64,000 nt of DNA, from positions 122,448 through 186,447 of the forward strand of contig DLHI01000035.1 of the NCBI GenBank assembly GCA_002483135.1, in the 5' to 3' direction. The notes beneath the pieces were generated by a model. It saw only the letters and a program-made list of their open reading frames with translations, was not told the origin of the DNA and ran no database searches. Of the stretch, positions 44,095-52,747 are shown one piece after another. Within the stretch, counting starts at the first letter, position 1. Each line of letters opens with the position of its first letter. A program made the translations under genes and the position numbers. This stretch comes from Hyphomonadaceae bacterium UBA7672 (lineage in GTDB: Bacteria; Pseudomonadota; Alphaproteobacteria; Caulobacterales; Hyphomonadaceae).

Positions 44095-44952
44095 CTATTT
44101 CAACGGCAGACGGATATCCGTCCGCAGCTGGTCCGGCGGCGTCTCGCGTGGATCATTCACGTAAAGCTCGATCGGCGGCGCATCACGCGGTTCCTCGCCC
44201 GATTGCGGCAGCCACTTCCCATACAGCCATTCGAACGCCGCGCCCAGCGTCGCATATGGCCCCTTGTGCTGCATGATTGCATGCCGGCCGCCGACGAGAT
44301 CGAAATACTCCAGCCCCTCGATCCTTGGCGGAAAGCTGTCCGCGATGATGACTCCCGCGTGCGCCCGCAGCTCCGCGTCCGGCTTGGCGCCCGGCGAGTC
44401 GTGGTAAACGGCGATCATGCCCCGCGCATGTGGAAACAGGTTTCGCGCTGCGATGATGCCGCCAAGCGTCTGAAAGCTCCTGCCGACGCCGATATAGGGC
44501 CCGACATGCGGCACACCCGCCGCGCGCATGGGCGGCAGGTCTTCGATGATCACGGGATACATGCTGCTTGCTCCGTCATTCTGTCTGAGACCGCTGGCGA
44601 CCTGCTCGCCAAGCTCACGAAAGGCGAGGGGCGATAGCCCGTGCGCCGCGCTGAATGTCCGGGAAAAGCTCGCCGCGTTCGGATAGCCGTGCCGCTCGGC
44701 CACGTCGGCTACCGGCGCATCGTTCTCATGCACCAGCGCGTTCGCCGCCTTCGCCATGCGGATGCGGCGGATGGCGTCGGCGAGCGCCTCCCCCGTCATC
44801 GCGCGAAAGACGCGATGCCAGTGAAAGCGCGACATGCAGGCGATCTCCGCCAGCGTGTCGAGGCTGAGGTCGCCATCGAGATTGTCGTAGATGTACGCCA
44901 GCACGCGCAGAAGTCTTGCTTCATAGGCGCGTGGCGGATCATCAACCGGCAT
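44095..44952 (-). CDS. AraC-family regulator with GyrI-like effector domain
   Basis: 285 residues from ATG 44952 (GGGGTGAG ribosome site; the longer start at 44994 is less likely). The N-terminal part holds two AraC helix-turn-helix units (LDTLAEIACMSRFHWHRVFRAMTG; VADVAERHGYPNAASFSRTFSAAHG). The C-terminal half is a GyrI/SOUL-type small-ligand domain, like Rob or MarA-linked regulators that bind drug-like or hydrophobic compounds. It probably regulates a nearby or distant operon on chemical signals. Its end lies opposite the DUF2336 stop; the transhydrogenase gene follows upstream on the same strand. Confidence 0.9.
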   Translation of the reverse strand: MPVDDPPRAYEARLLRVLAYIYDNLDGDLSLDTLAEIACMSRFHWHRVFRAMTGEALADAIRRIRMAKAANALVHENDAPVADVAERHGYPNAASFSRTFSAAHGLSPLAFRELGEQVASGLRQNDGASSMYPVIIEDLPPMRAAGVPHVGPYIGVGRSFQTLGGIIAARNLFPHARGMIAVYHDSPGAKPDAELRAHAGVIIADSFPPRIEGLEYFDLVGGRHAIMQHKGPYATLGAAFEWLYGKWLPQSGEEPRDAPPIELYVNDPRETPPDQLRTDIRLPLK

Positions 44953-45024
44953 CGTCTCACCCCTGCAATCCAGGACGGATGCAAGCTGGACCATAGCCGC
45001 TTTGCAAGTCTTGCTGAGTTCGGC

Positions 45025-46488
45025 CTAACCCGCCCGCGCCGCTTTCACAAAGCGTTCCAGCGCCGCCATCGCATCGTCGTGCACGGCCACGCTGGGCTGC
45101 CGGCGCGGCATGCGGTTCCACGCGTCCAGCGCAGCGATCTTGTAGGCTTCGGCCAACGTCGGATAGTTGAACGTGTTCTCGACAAAATAATCGAGCGTGC
45201 CGCCAAGGTTCAGCACGGCCTGTCCGATATGGATCAGCTCCGTCGCGCCTTCGCCGACGATATGCACGCCCAGCAACCGCCGCGTCTCCTGCGCGAAAAT
45301 CATCTTCATGAAGCCGGAGCTCAGCCCCATGATCTGCCCGCGCGCGGTCTCGCGGAAGCGCGCGACGCCGCACTCGTACGGAATAGCCTTCGCGCGCACC
45401 TGTTCTTCCGTCATGCCGATGATCGACATCTCGGGAACGGAGTAGATGCCATAGGGGAAGAATTCCGGCGGCGCTTGCGCTGGCGCATCGAACGCATGGC
45501 ACGCCGCAATCCGCCCCTGTTCCATCGAGGTCGAAGCCAGGCTTGGAAATCCGATCACATCGCCCACCGCATGAATGTGCGGCTGCTTCGTGCGATATGT
45601 CTTCGGGTCCACTGAAATCTTGCCACGCTCGTCCGCGCTCAGTCCAGCGTTCTCCAGCTCCAGCGCATCGGTGGCCCCACGGCGGCCCGCCGCAAAGAGC
45701 ACCATCTCGCTCCAGATCTCGCGCATGTCTTCGAGTTCGATCAGGCACGCATCCGGCCCCTGCCGGCTCACGCGCTTCACCTTGCTCTCGAGCCGCAGGC
45801 TCATGCCTCGGTCGCGCAGGTCGTGGATGAACTCGTCCACCAGCTCCTTGTCGATGAACGGCAGCAGCCGCTCGGCCGGATCGATCACCGTCACCTTCAC
45901 ATCCAGCGCAGAGAAGATGGTGGCGTATTCCATCCCGATCACGCCCCCGCCGATCACGGCGATGGAGCGGGGCAGGCGCTTCAACTCCAGAATCTCGTCC
46001 GGATCGACAATCGCATCGCCATCGAACGGGATATGCGCGGGCCGATGCGGCTCTGTCCCCACCGCCAGGATGAAGCGCGGCGCCGTGAAGCGCTGCAGGC
46101 CGGTGTCCGTCACCACCTCGATATGCAGCGGATCGATGAATCGCGCAGCCCCGCGAACCCACGTCACGCCATTGCGCGCGAACTGGTGCTCAAGCACTTC
46201 CACTTCATGGTCGAGCGTGATTGACAGCCGCGTGCGCAGGTCCTGCGCCGTGATCGTCTGCTTGTTGCGATGCGACCGCCCGTAGAAGCCGCGCTCGCGC
46301 CAACCGGAAAGGTTCAGCACCGTCTCGCGCAGCGTCTTCGACGGGATCGTGCCCGTATGCACGCACACGCCGCCAACCCGCCGGCCCTTCTCGATCACCA
46401 GAACGGATTTCTTCAGCTTCGCCGCCTGCACGGCTGCACGCCGCCCGGCCGGGCCTGAACCGATGACGATGAGATCGAACGCCTGCAT
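45025..46488 (-). CDS. sthA: Soluble pyridine nucleotide transhydrogenase
   Basis: 487 residues from ATG 46488. It balances NADPH and NAD pools as an FAD flavoprotein. The FAD motif GSGPAGRRAA (8-17) is followed by the disulfide-site region VGGVCVHTGTIPSK, where the usual second redox Cys is replaced by Thr, as in SthA and unlike dihydrolipoamide dehydrogenase; the NAD motif GGGVIGMEYATI is near residues 175-186, and the C-terminal dimer domain has GEGATELIHIGQAVL. Without the second Cys it cannot be a disulfide reductase. Upstream a DASS dicarboxylate carrier gene is transcribed the same way, 52 bases away. Confidence 0.95.
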   Translation of the reverse strand: MQAFDLIVIGSGPAGRRAAVQAAKLKKSVLVIEKGRRVGGVCVHTGTIPSKTLRETVLNLSGWRERGFYGRSHRNKQTITAQDLRTRLSITLDHEVEVLEHQFARNGVTWVRGAARFIDPLHIEVVTDTGLQRFTAPRFILAVGTEPHRPAHIPFDGDAIVDPDEILELKRLPRSIAVIGGGVIGMEYATIFSALDVKVTVIDPAERLLPFIDKELVDEFIHDLRDRGMSLRLESKVKRVSRQGPDACLIELEDMREIWSEMVLFAAGRRGATDALELENAGLSADERGKISVDPKTYRTKQPHIHAVGDVIGFPSLASTSMEQGRIAACHAFDAPAQAPPEFFPYGIYSVPEMSIIGMTEEQVRAKAIPYECGVARFRETARGQIMGLSSGFMKMIFAQETRRLLGVHIVGEGATELIHIGQAVLNLGGTLDYFVENTFNYPTLAEAYKIAALDAWNRMPRRQPSVAVHDDAMAALERFVKAARAG

Positions 46489-46540
46489 GGCCGGCACAGT
46501 CCTCCAGGGTGGAGTCTGCACCTGATTTGGTTAACGAGCG

Positions 46541-48196
46541 TTAACCGCCCGCTGCCGCCCCCAGAACCAACGGCGCCAGCGTCAGCCCCACAATCGTTAG
46601 AACGATCAGCGCGCACAAATTCAGCATCAGGCCGCGCCGGATCATGTCCGCCTGCTTCACCTTGCCGGTGCCGTAGGCGATCGCGTTGGAGGCGGAGCCC
46701 ACCGGCATGGCGAACCCCATCGAAGCCGCCATGGCCGCCGGCACGATGAACGCTGCCGCGCTGAGATCGGGATTGTTGGTCGCCACAGACAGAAGCACCG
46801 GTCCCATCAGCGAGATGGTGGCGATGTTCGAGGCGAACTCCGTAATCACGATCACCAGCAGGCCGATCAGGAAAATGACGATGGCCGGGTGCAGGCCGGT
46901 CAGGCCCTGCAGCCCCGTGGCCAGCCATGGCGACAGGCCCGAAAGGTCCGCCGCCGCCGCCAGCGCAAGCCCGCCGCCGAACAGCAGCAGGATGCCCCAG
47001 GGTATCTTCTTCGCATCGTCCCAGATCAGCAGCGGCCGCTTTTCGCGCCCGCCCGCCGGCACGATGAACAACAGCAGCGCGCCAAGCGTCGCGATGATCG
47101 TGTCGACATGCCCGCTGTCGATCCGTCCGCCCGAAAGCAGGTTGGCGCCGATCCATTCGGCCACCAGCGTCGAGATCATCCAGAGACCGGCGATCAGGAA
47201 GAAAATCATCGCGGTGCGCGCCTCGGGCGGGGAAAGGGGCCCCAGCTTGGCAAGCTCCTGCCGCACGCGCGCCTGTGCGCCGGCCGCTCCCTTGGCGTCC
47301 ACCTTCAGCCCGCGCGACAGGATGAACCACGCAATCGGCAGAAGCACGATCACCACCGGAAGTCCCACCGCCATCCACTGGCCGAACGACACCTCGATGC
47401 CCTGTAGTCGGAGCTGGGTGAGGGCGATGCCGTTGGGCGGCGTGCCGATGGGCGTCGCCAGCCCGCCGATCGTCGCAGCGTAGGCGATGGACAGCACAAG
47501 CGCCGATGCAAACTTCGGGTCTTCGCGCCCGCCCACGGCGGACCCGGCCGCAACCGACAGCGCCAGCGGCGTCAGGATCAGGGACGTCGACGTGTTGGAA
47601 ATCCACATCGATATGAAACCGGCTGCGCCGATGAAGCCCGCCAGCATCAAGCCGGGCCGCGCTCCGCCGCGCGCAACGAGGCCATAGGCAATCCGCGTCG
47701 ACAGCCCCCACCGCTCGATTGCAATGCCCAGCAGGAAGCCGCCAATGTAGAGCAGTACGACGGGATTTGAGTAGTAGGAGCCAAGGTCGCCAAGCCCGAG
47801 TGTACGCGCCAACGCCGGCGCCTCGCCCAGCGCTTCAAGGCAGGCGCCCTCGGTTGCGCACACCAGTTGCCCGCGACCGCCCACTGTCACATCGATCCCG
47901 ATCAGCGGGATCACGATAATGGGCACGAGGGCGGTCGCCGCCAGTGGGATCGCCTCCGTGATCCACCACGTCGCCATCAGCACCAGCATCGCCAGCACCA
48001 GATGCCCGTCCCACGCCAGCCCGCCCATCGGCAGCGCCAGAATGCCCATCGCCAGCGCTGGCCCGAGCAGAAGCCCAATCCGCGCCGCCGGCCCCTGAGC
48101 GCCTGGTCCCGAACCGCCTGCTCCCGAAGCGCCCGGCCCCGGATCGCTTGGTCCCTGTGAGGGGGAGGGCTCTGTCGATGCTGTCGCCTCTGACAT
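46541..48196 (-). CDS. DASS-family dicarboxylate/sodium symporter (SLC13-like)
   Basis: 551 residues from ATG 48196 (longer frame to 48235 rejected). After a Ser/Pro/Gly-rich tail of about 40 residues (GPSDPGPGASGAGGSGPGAQG), there are about 11-13 helices and two re-entrant regions typical of the divalent anion:Na+ symporters, with the two SNT-like motifs (SNTSTSLILTPL; ASNIATISLMGP). It takes up succinate, malate, citrate or related acids. The low-complexity N-terminus is unusual and probably disordered. It may be linked with sthA downstream (52-base gap) for control of redox balance during organic acid growth, but this is inference. Confidence 0.93.
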   Translation of the reverse strand: MSEATASTEPSPSQGPSDPGPGASGAGGSGPGAQGPAARIGLLLGPALAMGILALPMGGLAWDGHLVLAMLVLMATWWITEAIPLAATALVPIIVIPLIGIDVTVGGRGQLVCATEGACLEALGEAPALARTLGLGDLGSYYSNPVVLLYIGGFLLGIAIERWGLSTRIAYGLVARGGARPGLMLAGFIGAAGFISMWISNTSTSLILTPLALSVAAGSAVGGREDPKFASALVLSIAYAATIGGLATPIGTPPNGIALTQLRLQGIEVSFGQWMAVGLPVVIVLLPIAWFILSRGLKVDAKGAAGAQARVRQELAKLGPLSPPEARTAMIFFLIAGLWMISTLVAEWIGANLLSGGRIDSGHVDTIIATLGALLLFIVPAGGREKRPLLIWDDAKKIPWGILLLFGGGLALAAAADLSGLSPWLATGLQGLTGLHPAIVIFLIGLLVIVITEFASNIATISLMGPVLLSVATNNPDLSAAAFIVPAAMAASMGFAMPVGSASNAIAYGTGKVKQADMIRRGLMLNLCALIVLTIVGLTLAPLVLGAAAGG

Positions 48197-48279
48197 GCGG
48201 TCACTCGTCCGGGATTCGATGCCCGAACCTAGCACGCGATGTCAGGCGCGAAAGCGAAACAGGGGGCTATTCGCTCCCG

Positions 48280-48693
48280 CTATTCGCCGGTGTCTGCGTG
48301 GCCAGCGACCAGTGAGTCAGGTGCGCCGAGGCATTCGCCTGTCATCAGCACCCAGTCGCTGGGAAATTCAGGGCTCAGGAACGACAAGGTCAGCGTGCCC
48401 CATGTCCGGCTCTTGGTGCCGTCCGGCCCCTTGAGTTCAGCCGAGCACATGTCCTCTTCCGTTGTGCTGATCCAGTAGCCTTTGAAGTGGGCGCGGTTCT
48501 CGACCTCGGTTGTAAGGCCTTCGATGTAGAGGCGGCCGACGCCTCCACCCGCCAGGTCGATCTTGAAGATCGCCCCGCCGTCATAGTCCTTCTCCCAGAT
48601 CACCTGGCCGTAGTCCGTCTTCCACATTTCGTCCGCCATCGCGGGCGCCGCCATCAAGGCGGCCGACGCAACGGCCACAGCAAGTCTGCGCAT
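48280..48693 (-). CDS. Exported protein of unknown function
   Basis: 137 residues from ATG 48693 (longer frame rejected for lack of signal-like start). Signal peptide with cleavage after MAAPAMA. The mature part is beta-rich with WKTDYGQVIWEKDYDGGAIFKIDL, a Cys pair (MCSAEL, GECLGA), and no motif I recognise. Small secreted domain; partner unknown. Lies 84 bases upstream of the DASS gene on the same strand and is divergent from the AEC carrier gene. Confidence 0.75.
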   Translation of the reverse strand: MRRLAVAVASAALMAAPAMADEMWKTDYGQVIWEKDYDGGAIFKIDLAGGGVGRLYIEGLTTEVENRAHFKGYWISTTEEDMCSAELKGPDGTKSRTWGTLTLSFLSPEFPSDWVLMTGECLGAPDSLVAGHADTGE

Positions 48694-48827
48694 TTGTTCT
48701 GTCCCCTGGGCGCTCTCGCCCAAGACAACTCTATCACCGCTGCGGCTGCACGCCATATCCGCAAACAGATAGCTCCAGCGATCATCCGGCGCTCGATTTG
48801 GCTGACGGAGTCTGCCAGAAGATAGAC

Positions 48828-49751
48828 ATGTTCGACGTGGTGTTTTCGCTCGTACCGGTGTTTACGCTGATCGCCCTTGGAGCGGTCCTGCGCCGGTTCA
48901 AGCTGTTGCAGCCGGATGGCTGGGCTGCACTCGAGCGGCTCACCTATTTCGTCCTGTTTCCGCCGCTGATGTTCATGAGCATCATGGAAGGCTCCTTCGC
49001 CGGCGCCGACGCCCTCATGTTGGGCCAGGTACTCGCCGGTACGGTGCTGACCATGGCTGCGCTCATCACCCTGTCACGCCCGCTGCTCACCCGCGACGGC
49101 CCACAATTCTCCAGCGTCTTCCAGGCCGGCCTGCGCTGGAACGGCTATGTCGTCCTTGGCGTGATTTCCGGCCTGCACGGCGAGATGGGCGTCGCGCTGG
49201 CCGCCGTGGGCTTCGCCGTGCTGGTGCCGATCAACAACATCCTCAGCGTGCTGGTCCTCAGCCGCTATGCCGGCACGACGCCTGCGCCATTGCGCACCGT
49301 CCTGCGCTCCATCGCCACCAATCCGCTGATCCTGTCGACGCTCCTTGCCATCATCCTCATCCAGGCCGGCGTGCGCGTCAGCGAGCCTGTGGGCGATACC
49401 CTCAACCTGTTGGGCGACGCCACCATCTCGCTTGGCCTCATCTGTGTCGGCGCCGCCCTCGATTTCGGCGCCATGCGTGAAGCAAAGTGGCCGCTGGCCG
49501 CCGGCGTCGCCCTGCGCCTCGCCGTCATGCCCGCCGTCACCTTCGGCCTCGCCTTCGCCCTCGGCCTCGACGGCATGGCCCTCGACATCGCGATGATCTG
49601 CGTCGCCGCTCCGGTCGCGACCTCAGCCTACATTCTCGCCCGCCAGCTCGGCGGCGACGCCCGCCTGATGGCCAACATCATCACGCTGACGACGCTTCTG
49701 AGCCTCGTCACCATCCCGCTCACGCTCTGGCTGGTCCATCTGATCGGCTAG
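48828..49751 (+). CDS. AEC-family auxin-efflux-carrier-like transporter
   Basis: 308 residues with ten predicted membrane helices in two inverted five-helix halves, as in the AEC (PIN-like) family that moves organic acids or malonate-like anions. N-terminal VPVFTLIALGAVLRRF, a central long hydrophilic loop (GTTPAPLRTVLRSIATN) and the ending segment TLTTLLSLVTIPLTLWLVHLIG fit. Bacterial members export or import small organic acids; the substrate here is unknown. ATG 48828 was chosen for position before the first helix. The stop is CTAG, shared with the convergent GNAT stop. Confidence 0.92.
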   Translation: MFDVVFSLVPVFTLIALGAVLRRFKLLQPDGWAALERLTYFVLFPPLMFMSIMEGSFAGADALMLGQVLAGTVLTMAALITLSRPLLTRDGPQFSSVFQAGLRWNGYVVLGVISGLHGEMGVALAAVGFAVLVPINNILSVLVLSRYAGTTPAPLRTVLRSIATNPLILSTLLAIILIQAGVRVSEPVGDTLNLLGDATISLGLICVGAALDFGAMREAKWPLAAGVALRLAVMPAVTFGLAFALGLDGMALDIAMICVAAPVATSAYILARQLGGDARLMANIITLTTLLSLVTIPLTLWLVHLIG

Positions 49752-50254
49752 AGCGCCTTCACCAGGAACGCCAGGTCCAGCCGCTTCCCGAACTTGCGCC
49801 CCACGCTCTTCAGCGTCCCCTGCAGCTCGAATCCGGCCTTCTCATGCAGCGCGATCGAGGCGGCGTTCGAGGAATCCACCGCCCCCACCATCGTCTCCAT
49901 CCCCATCGCCCGCGCTCGCATCATCAGCGCACCGAGGATCGCCGCCCCGATCCCCCGCCGCTGCGCCTCTGGCGCGACATAGACCGAATGCTCGACTGTC
50001 TTCACATAGCCCGGAAAATCCCGGAACACGCCAAAGCTGCCATAGCCCAGCACCCTGTCAGGCGCGTCCACATCAATCGCCGCCAGCACCGGAAACCCTG
50101 CCAGCCGCCGCGCCGCCATCCACCCGCGCCGCAGCTCCTCCGTCGTCTCCGTCTCCGACCAGATCGAGAATGTGTTGCGCACGGCATGGTTGAAGATCGC
50201 CGTGATCCCCGCCGCGTGAGCGTCCGTCGCGTCGATGATCGAGACCTTGCCCAC
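49748..50254 (-). CDS. GNAT N-acetyltransferase (phosphinothricin-acetyltransferase-like)
   Basis: 168 residues from GTG 50254 with GGGGA ribosome site. GNAT acetyl-CoA binding motif EAQRRGIGAAILGALMMRA (about residues 90-108, R/Q-xx-G-x-G/A form), and C-terminal NAASIALHEKAGFELQGTLKSVGRKFGKRLDLAFL typical of the PAT/Bar-like group that acetylates glutamine-synthetase inhibitors or methionine sulfoximine. The intended substrate may be a natural amine; resistance is not proven. It overlaps the convergent AEC stop by four bases. Confidence 0.92.
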   Translation of the reverse strand: MGKVSIIDATDAHAAGITAIFNHAVRNTFSIWSETETTEELRRGWMAARRLAGFPVLAAIDVDAPDRVLGYGSFGVFRDFPGYVKTVEHSVYVAPEAQRRGIGAAILGALMMRARAMGMETMVGAVDSSNAASIALHEKAGFELQGTLKSVGRKFGKRLDLAFLVKAL

Positions 50255-50375
50255 GTCCGTCCCCTGTCAATGCCGCACTGCGACGTTTCGCGTCTTCTAT
50301 TGTCGAAAGACGCAGCGTCCGGCTAGTGTATCGCCCCAGAGCCTCAAAAAAGAAACGTCCAAGGAGCCCAACCTC

Positions 50376-52118
50376 ATGGCAGCAGACGCCGCCTTTCCGG
50401 TCATGTCCATCGCCCAGTGCAACGCGCTGATGGCCGCCCCGGGCGCCAGGTTCGAGATGGACGAGAAGGTCATCAACGGCGTCAAACTGCGCACCTACAA
50501 GAACGCCCCGCTCACGCTCCGCGACGTCGTCCTCAACTCCCGCGAATGGGCCGGCCGCGAATACATCGTCTACCAGAACGAGCGCGTTACCTTCGGCGCG
50601 AATCTCAAGGCCGCCATCCATCTCGCCCACAAGTTGCGCACCGAATTCGGCGTGAAGAAGGGCGACCGCGTCGCCGTCGTCATGCGCAACTATCCGCAAT
50701 GGCCCGTCGCCTTCTTCGCCTCCCTGCTGATCGGCGCGATTGCAACCCCGCTCAATTCCTGGTGGACAGGCGAGGAGCTTGAGTACGGCCTCGACGACTC
50801 GGGCGCGAAAGTCGCCATCGTCGACCCGGAAAAGCTCGAGCGCATCCGCGAGCATCTGCCGAAATTGACCCAGCTGAAGACCATCATCGTCGCGCGCGGC
50901 GGCGAGGACGAGGGTGACCCGCATATCGTCTCGCTCGAAAAGCTGATCGGCCCCGCCACATCGTGGGCGGACCTGCCCGACACTGCCCCGCCCGAAGCCG
51001 ATGTCGGCCCCGACGACGACGCCACGATCATGTACACCTCCGGCACCACCGGAAAACCCAAGGGCGCGCTCGCCTCCCACCGCGCCATCATCTCCAACGT
51101 GTTCAACAGCATGTCCTGCCAGGCGCGTCACTTCCTGCGCCAGGGCGAAGTCCCGCCCGTGCGAGACCCGAGAGTCGATCCGCAACGGGTAGCCCTTCTC
51201 GCCATCCCGCTATTCCACGCGACGGGCGCCTTCTCGAACCTCGTCCCCGCAATCATGAACGCCGACAAGATCGTGACCATGTACAAATGGGACCCCGGCG
51301 AAGCCCTCGAGATCATCCAGCGCGAGAAGATCACCACCATCGGCGGCGTGCCCGCCATCGCCTGGCAGGTGCTCGAACATCCTGATCGCGACAAATACGA
51401 TCTCTCGTCCATCGCGATTGTCGGCTATGGCGGCGCGCCTTCTGCGCCCGCGCTGGTCGCCACGATCAAGAAGCGCTTTCCCGATGCGCTTCCCTCCAAC
51501 GGCTGGGGCATGACGGAAACCTGCGCGGCCTCCTGCGTGAACTTCGGCAGGGATTACGAGAATCGTCCGGACTCCTGCGGCACGCCGGGCGTCGCGATGG
51601 ATTTCAAGATCGTCGGCGAGAAGGGTGAGACGCTCGGCCCCAACCAGGTCGGCGAGCTCTGGGTCAAGGGCCCGAACAATTGCAAGCTGTACTGGAACAA
51701 GCCCGAAGCGACGGCCAAGACCTATATCGATGGCTGGGTTGTCACCGGCGACGTCGGTTACATGGACGAGGAAGGCTTCGTCTTCCTCACCGATCGCGCC
51801 AAGGACATGCTCATCCGCGGCGGCGAGAATGTCTACTGTATCGAAGTCGAGAACGCGCTGTACGAACACCCCGCCATCATGGACGCCGCCGTCGTCGGCA
51901 TTCCGCACAAGGTGCTCGGTGAAGAGGTCGGCGCCGTGGTGCAGGTCAAGCCCGACAAGCAGGCGACCCAGGATGAACTCCGCGCCTTCGTCGCCCAGCG
52001 CATCGCCGGCTTCAAGGTCCCCGTCGAAATCCAGATCCAGAGCGATCCACTGCCGCGCAACGCCAACGGCAAGATCATGAAGAACGAACTGCGCGGAAGG
52101 TTCGCCGCGCGGGTTTGA
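50376..52118 (+). CDS. AMP-dependent acyl-CoA synthetase/ligase
   Basis: 580 residues from ATG 50376, with an AAGGAG ribosome site. It adenylates a carboxylic acid and transfers it to CoA. The AMP-binding P-loop YTSGTTGKPKGA is near 226-237, the adenylate motif SNGWGMTETCAAS near 372-384, the hinge DRAKDMLIRGGENVY near 481-495 and the C-terminal Lys NANGKIMKNEL near 562-572 are all seen. The sequence resembles long/medium-chain fatty-acid or aromatic acid CoA ligases. It fits the beta-oxidation genes elsewhere in the window but is not adjacent to them. The palindromic element at 52153 follows. Confidence 0.95.
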   Translation: MAADAAFPVMSIAQCNALMAAPGARFEMDEKVINGVKLRTYKNAPLTLRDVVLNSREWAGREYIVYQNERVTFGANLKAAIHLAHKLRTEFGVKKGDRVAVVMRNYPQWPVAFFASLLIGAIATPLNSWWTGEELEYGLDDSGAKVAIVDPEKLERIREHLPKLTQLKTIIVARGGEDEGDPHIVSLEKLIGPATSWADLPDTAPPEADVGPDDDATIMYTSGTTGKPKGALASHRAIISNVFNSMSCQARHFLRQGEVPPVRDPRVDPQRVALLAIPLFHATGAFSNLVPAIMNADKIVTMYKWDPGEALEIIQREKITTIGGVPAIAWQVLEHPDRDKYDLSSIAIVGYGGAPSAPALVATIKKRFPDALPSNGWGMTETCAASCVNFGRDYENRPDSCGTPGVAMDFKIVGEKGETLGPNQVGELWVKGPNNCKLYWNKPEATAKTYIDGWVVTGDVGYMDEEGFVFLTDRAKDMLIRGGENVYCIEVENALYEHPAIMDAAVVGIPHKVLGEEVGAVVQVKPDKQATQDELRAFVAQRIAGFKVPVEIQIQSDPLPRNANGKIMKNELRGRFAARV

Positions 52119-52152
52119 TTGAGCTCTGAAACTCTTGCCGCCGTCATCAAGG

Positions 52153-52196
52153 CCTCATCCTGAGGGATCGCGAAGCGATCGTCTCGAAGGATGGGG
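52153..52196. repeat. REP-like palindromic element
   Basis: An imperfect palindrome: CATCCTGAGG-GATCGC-GAA-GCGATC-GTCTCGAAGGATG, 35 bases after the acyl-CoA synthetase stop. This matches the interspersed TCCTTCGAGAC...CTCAGGATGAGG type that I know from many alphaproteobacteria. It could act as a terminator-like RNA structure. Confidence 0.75.
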
Positions 52197-52267
52197 CCGG
52201 GCTTAAGACCCCCGGAACCCATCCCCCACACCCGCGTTCCCTCTTCGAACTGAAAGAGGGACAAGCC

Positions 52268-52492
52268 ATGAGTCGATCAGCAATCTGGTCCGTGACCGTA
52301 TTCACGGTCTTCGCGTTCGCAACGCTGGTGATCTTCTTCTGGATTCGCGACGGCTCGCTGCGCGAAGCGGGCGCCTCGATGGACGGATTGCTGGGCAAGA
52401 CCGGCAGCACGGTTGTCGAAACCACGGGCAGCCTCGTCGAATCGACGGGCGACGCCATCGGCCGCGCCACCGACGGCGACGACGCCACCTGA
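52268..52492 (+). CDS. Single-helix micro-membrane protein, first of a pair
   Basis: 74 residues, AGAGGG ribosome site eight bases before the ATG. One N-terminal helix (VTVFTVFAFATLVIFFW) is followed by the motif RDGSLREAGASMDG, a glycine/threonine-rich stretch and an acidic end DGDDAT. Homologous in layout to the next gene, 24 bases downstream: both share RDGS-x-x-x-AGAS-x-D and end in ATDGDD. No family recognised. Because the motif is just outside the helix, it may be exposed to the periplasm; the protein may stabilise or oligomerise in the membrane (inference). Confidence 0.8.
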   Translation: MSRSAIWSVTVFTVFAFATLVIFFWIRDGSLREAGASMDGLLGKTGSTVVETTGSLVESTGDAIGRATDGDDAT

Positions 52493-52516
52493 AACTCTGT
52501 CGAAGGACAACGCGCC

Positions 52517-52744
52517 ATGCGCCTTCTCGCCACCATCCTCGTCATCCTCAGCGTCGGATTTCTCGGCGTGATGGGTTACTTCTACTTCCGCGACGGCTCG
52601 ATGGAGCAGGCAGGCGCCAGCGTCGATGAAGGCCTTCAGAAAGTGGACAAGACCACGCAGCCCCTGCAGGACGGTCTCGGCGAACTCGGCGAAGGCGTTG
52701 CAAAGACTGTCGACAACGCCACCGACGGCGATGACGGGACGTGA
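52517..52744 (+). CDS. Single-helix micro-membrane protein, second of a pair
   Basis: 75 residues, AAGGACA ribosome site. Helix (ILVILSVGFLGVMGYFYF) then RDGSMEQAGASVDEG and an amphipathic, Lys/Asp-containing stretch (LQKVDKTTQPLQDGLGELGEG) ending NATDGDDGT. Sister of the upstream gene (same order of helix, RDGS/AGAS motif, DGDD end), so a tandem duplication, clearly diverged. Convergent with the ZntB-like gene three bases away. Unknown function. Confidence 0.8.
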   Translation: MRLLATILVILSVGFLGVMGYFYFRDGSMEQAGASVDEGLQKVDKTTQPLQDGLGELGEGVAKTVDNATDGDDGT

Positions 52745-52747
52745 TCG

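Noticed and set aside
45025..46488. Dihydrolipoamide dehydrogenase or mercuric reductase
   Set aside because: The second redox Cys of those enzymes is replaced by Thr in the VGGVCVHTGT motif, as in soluble transhydrogenase.
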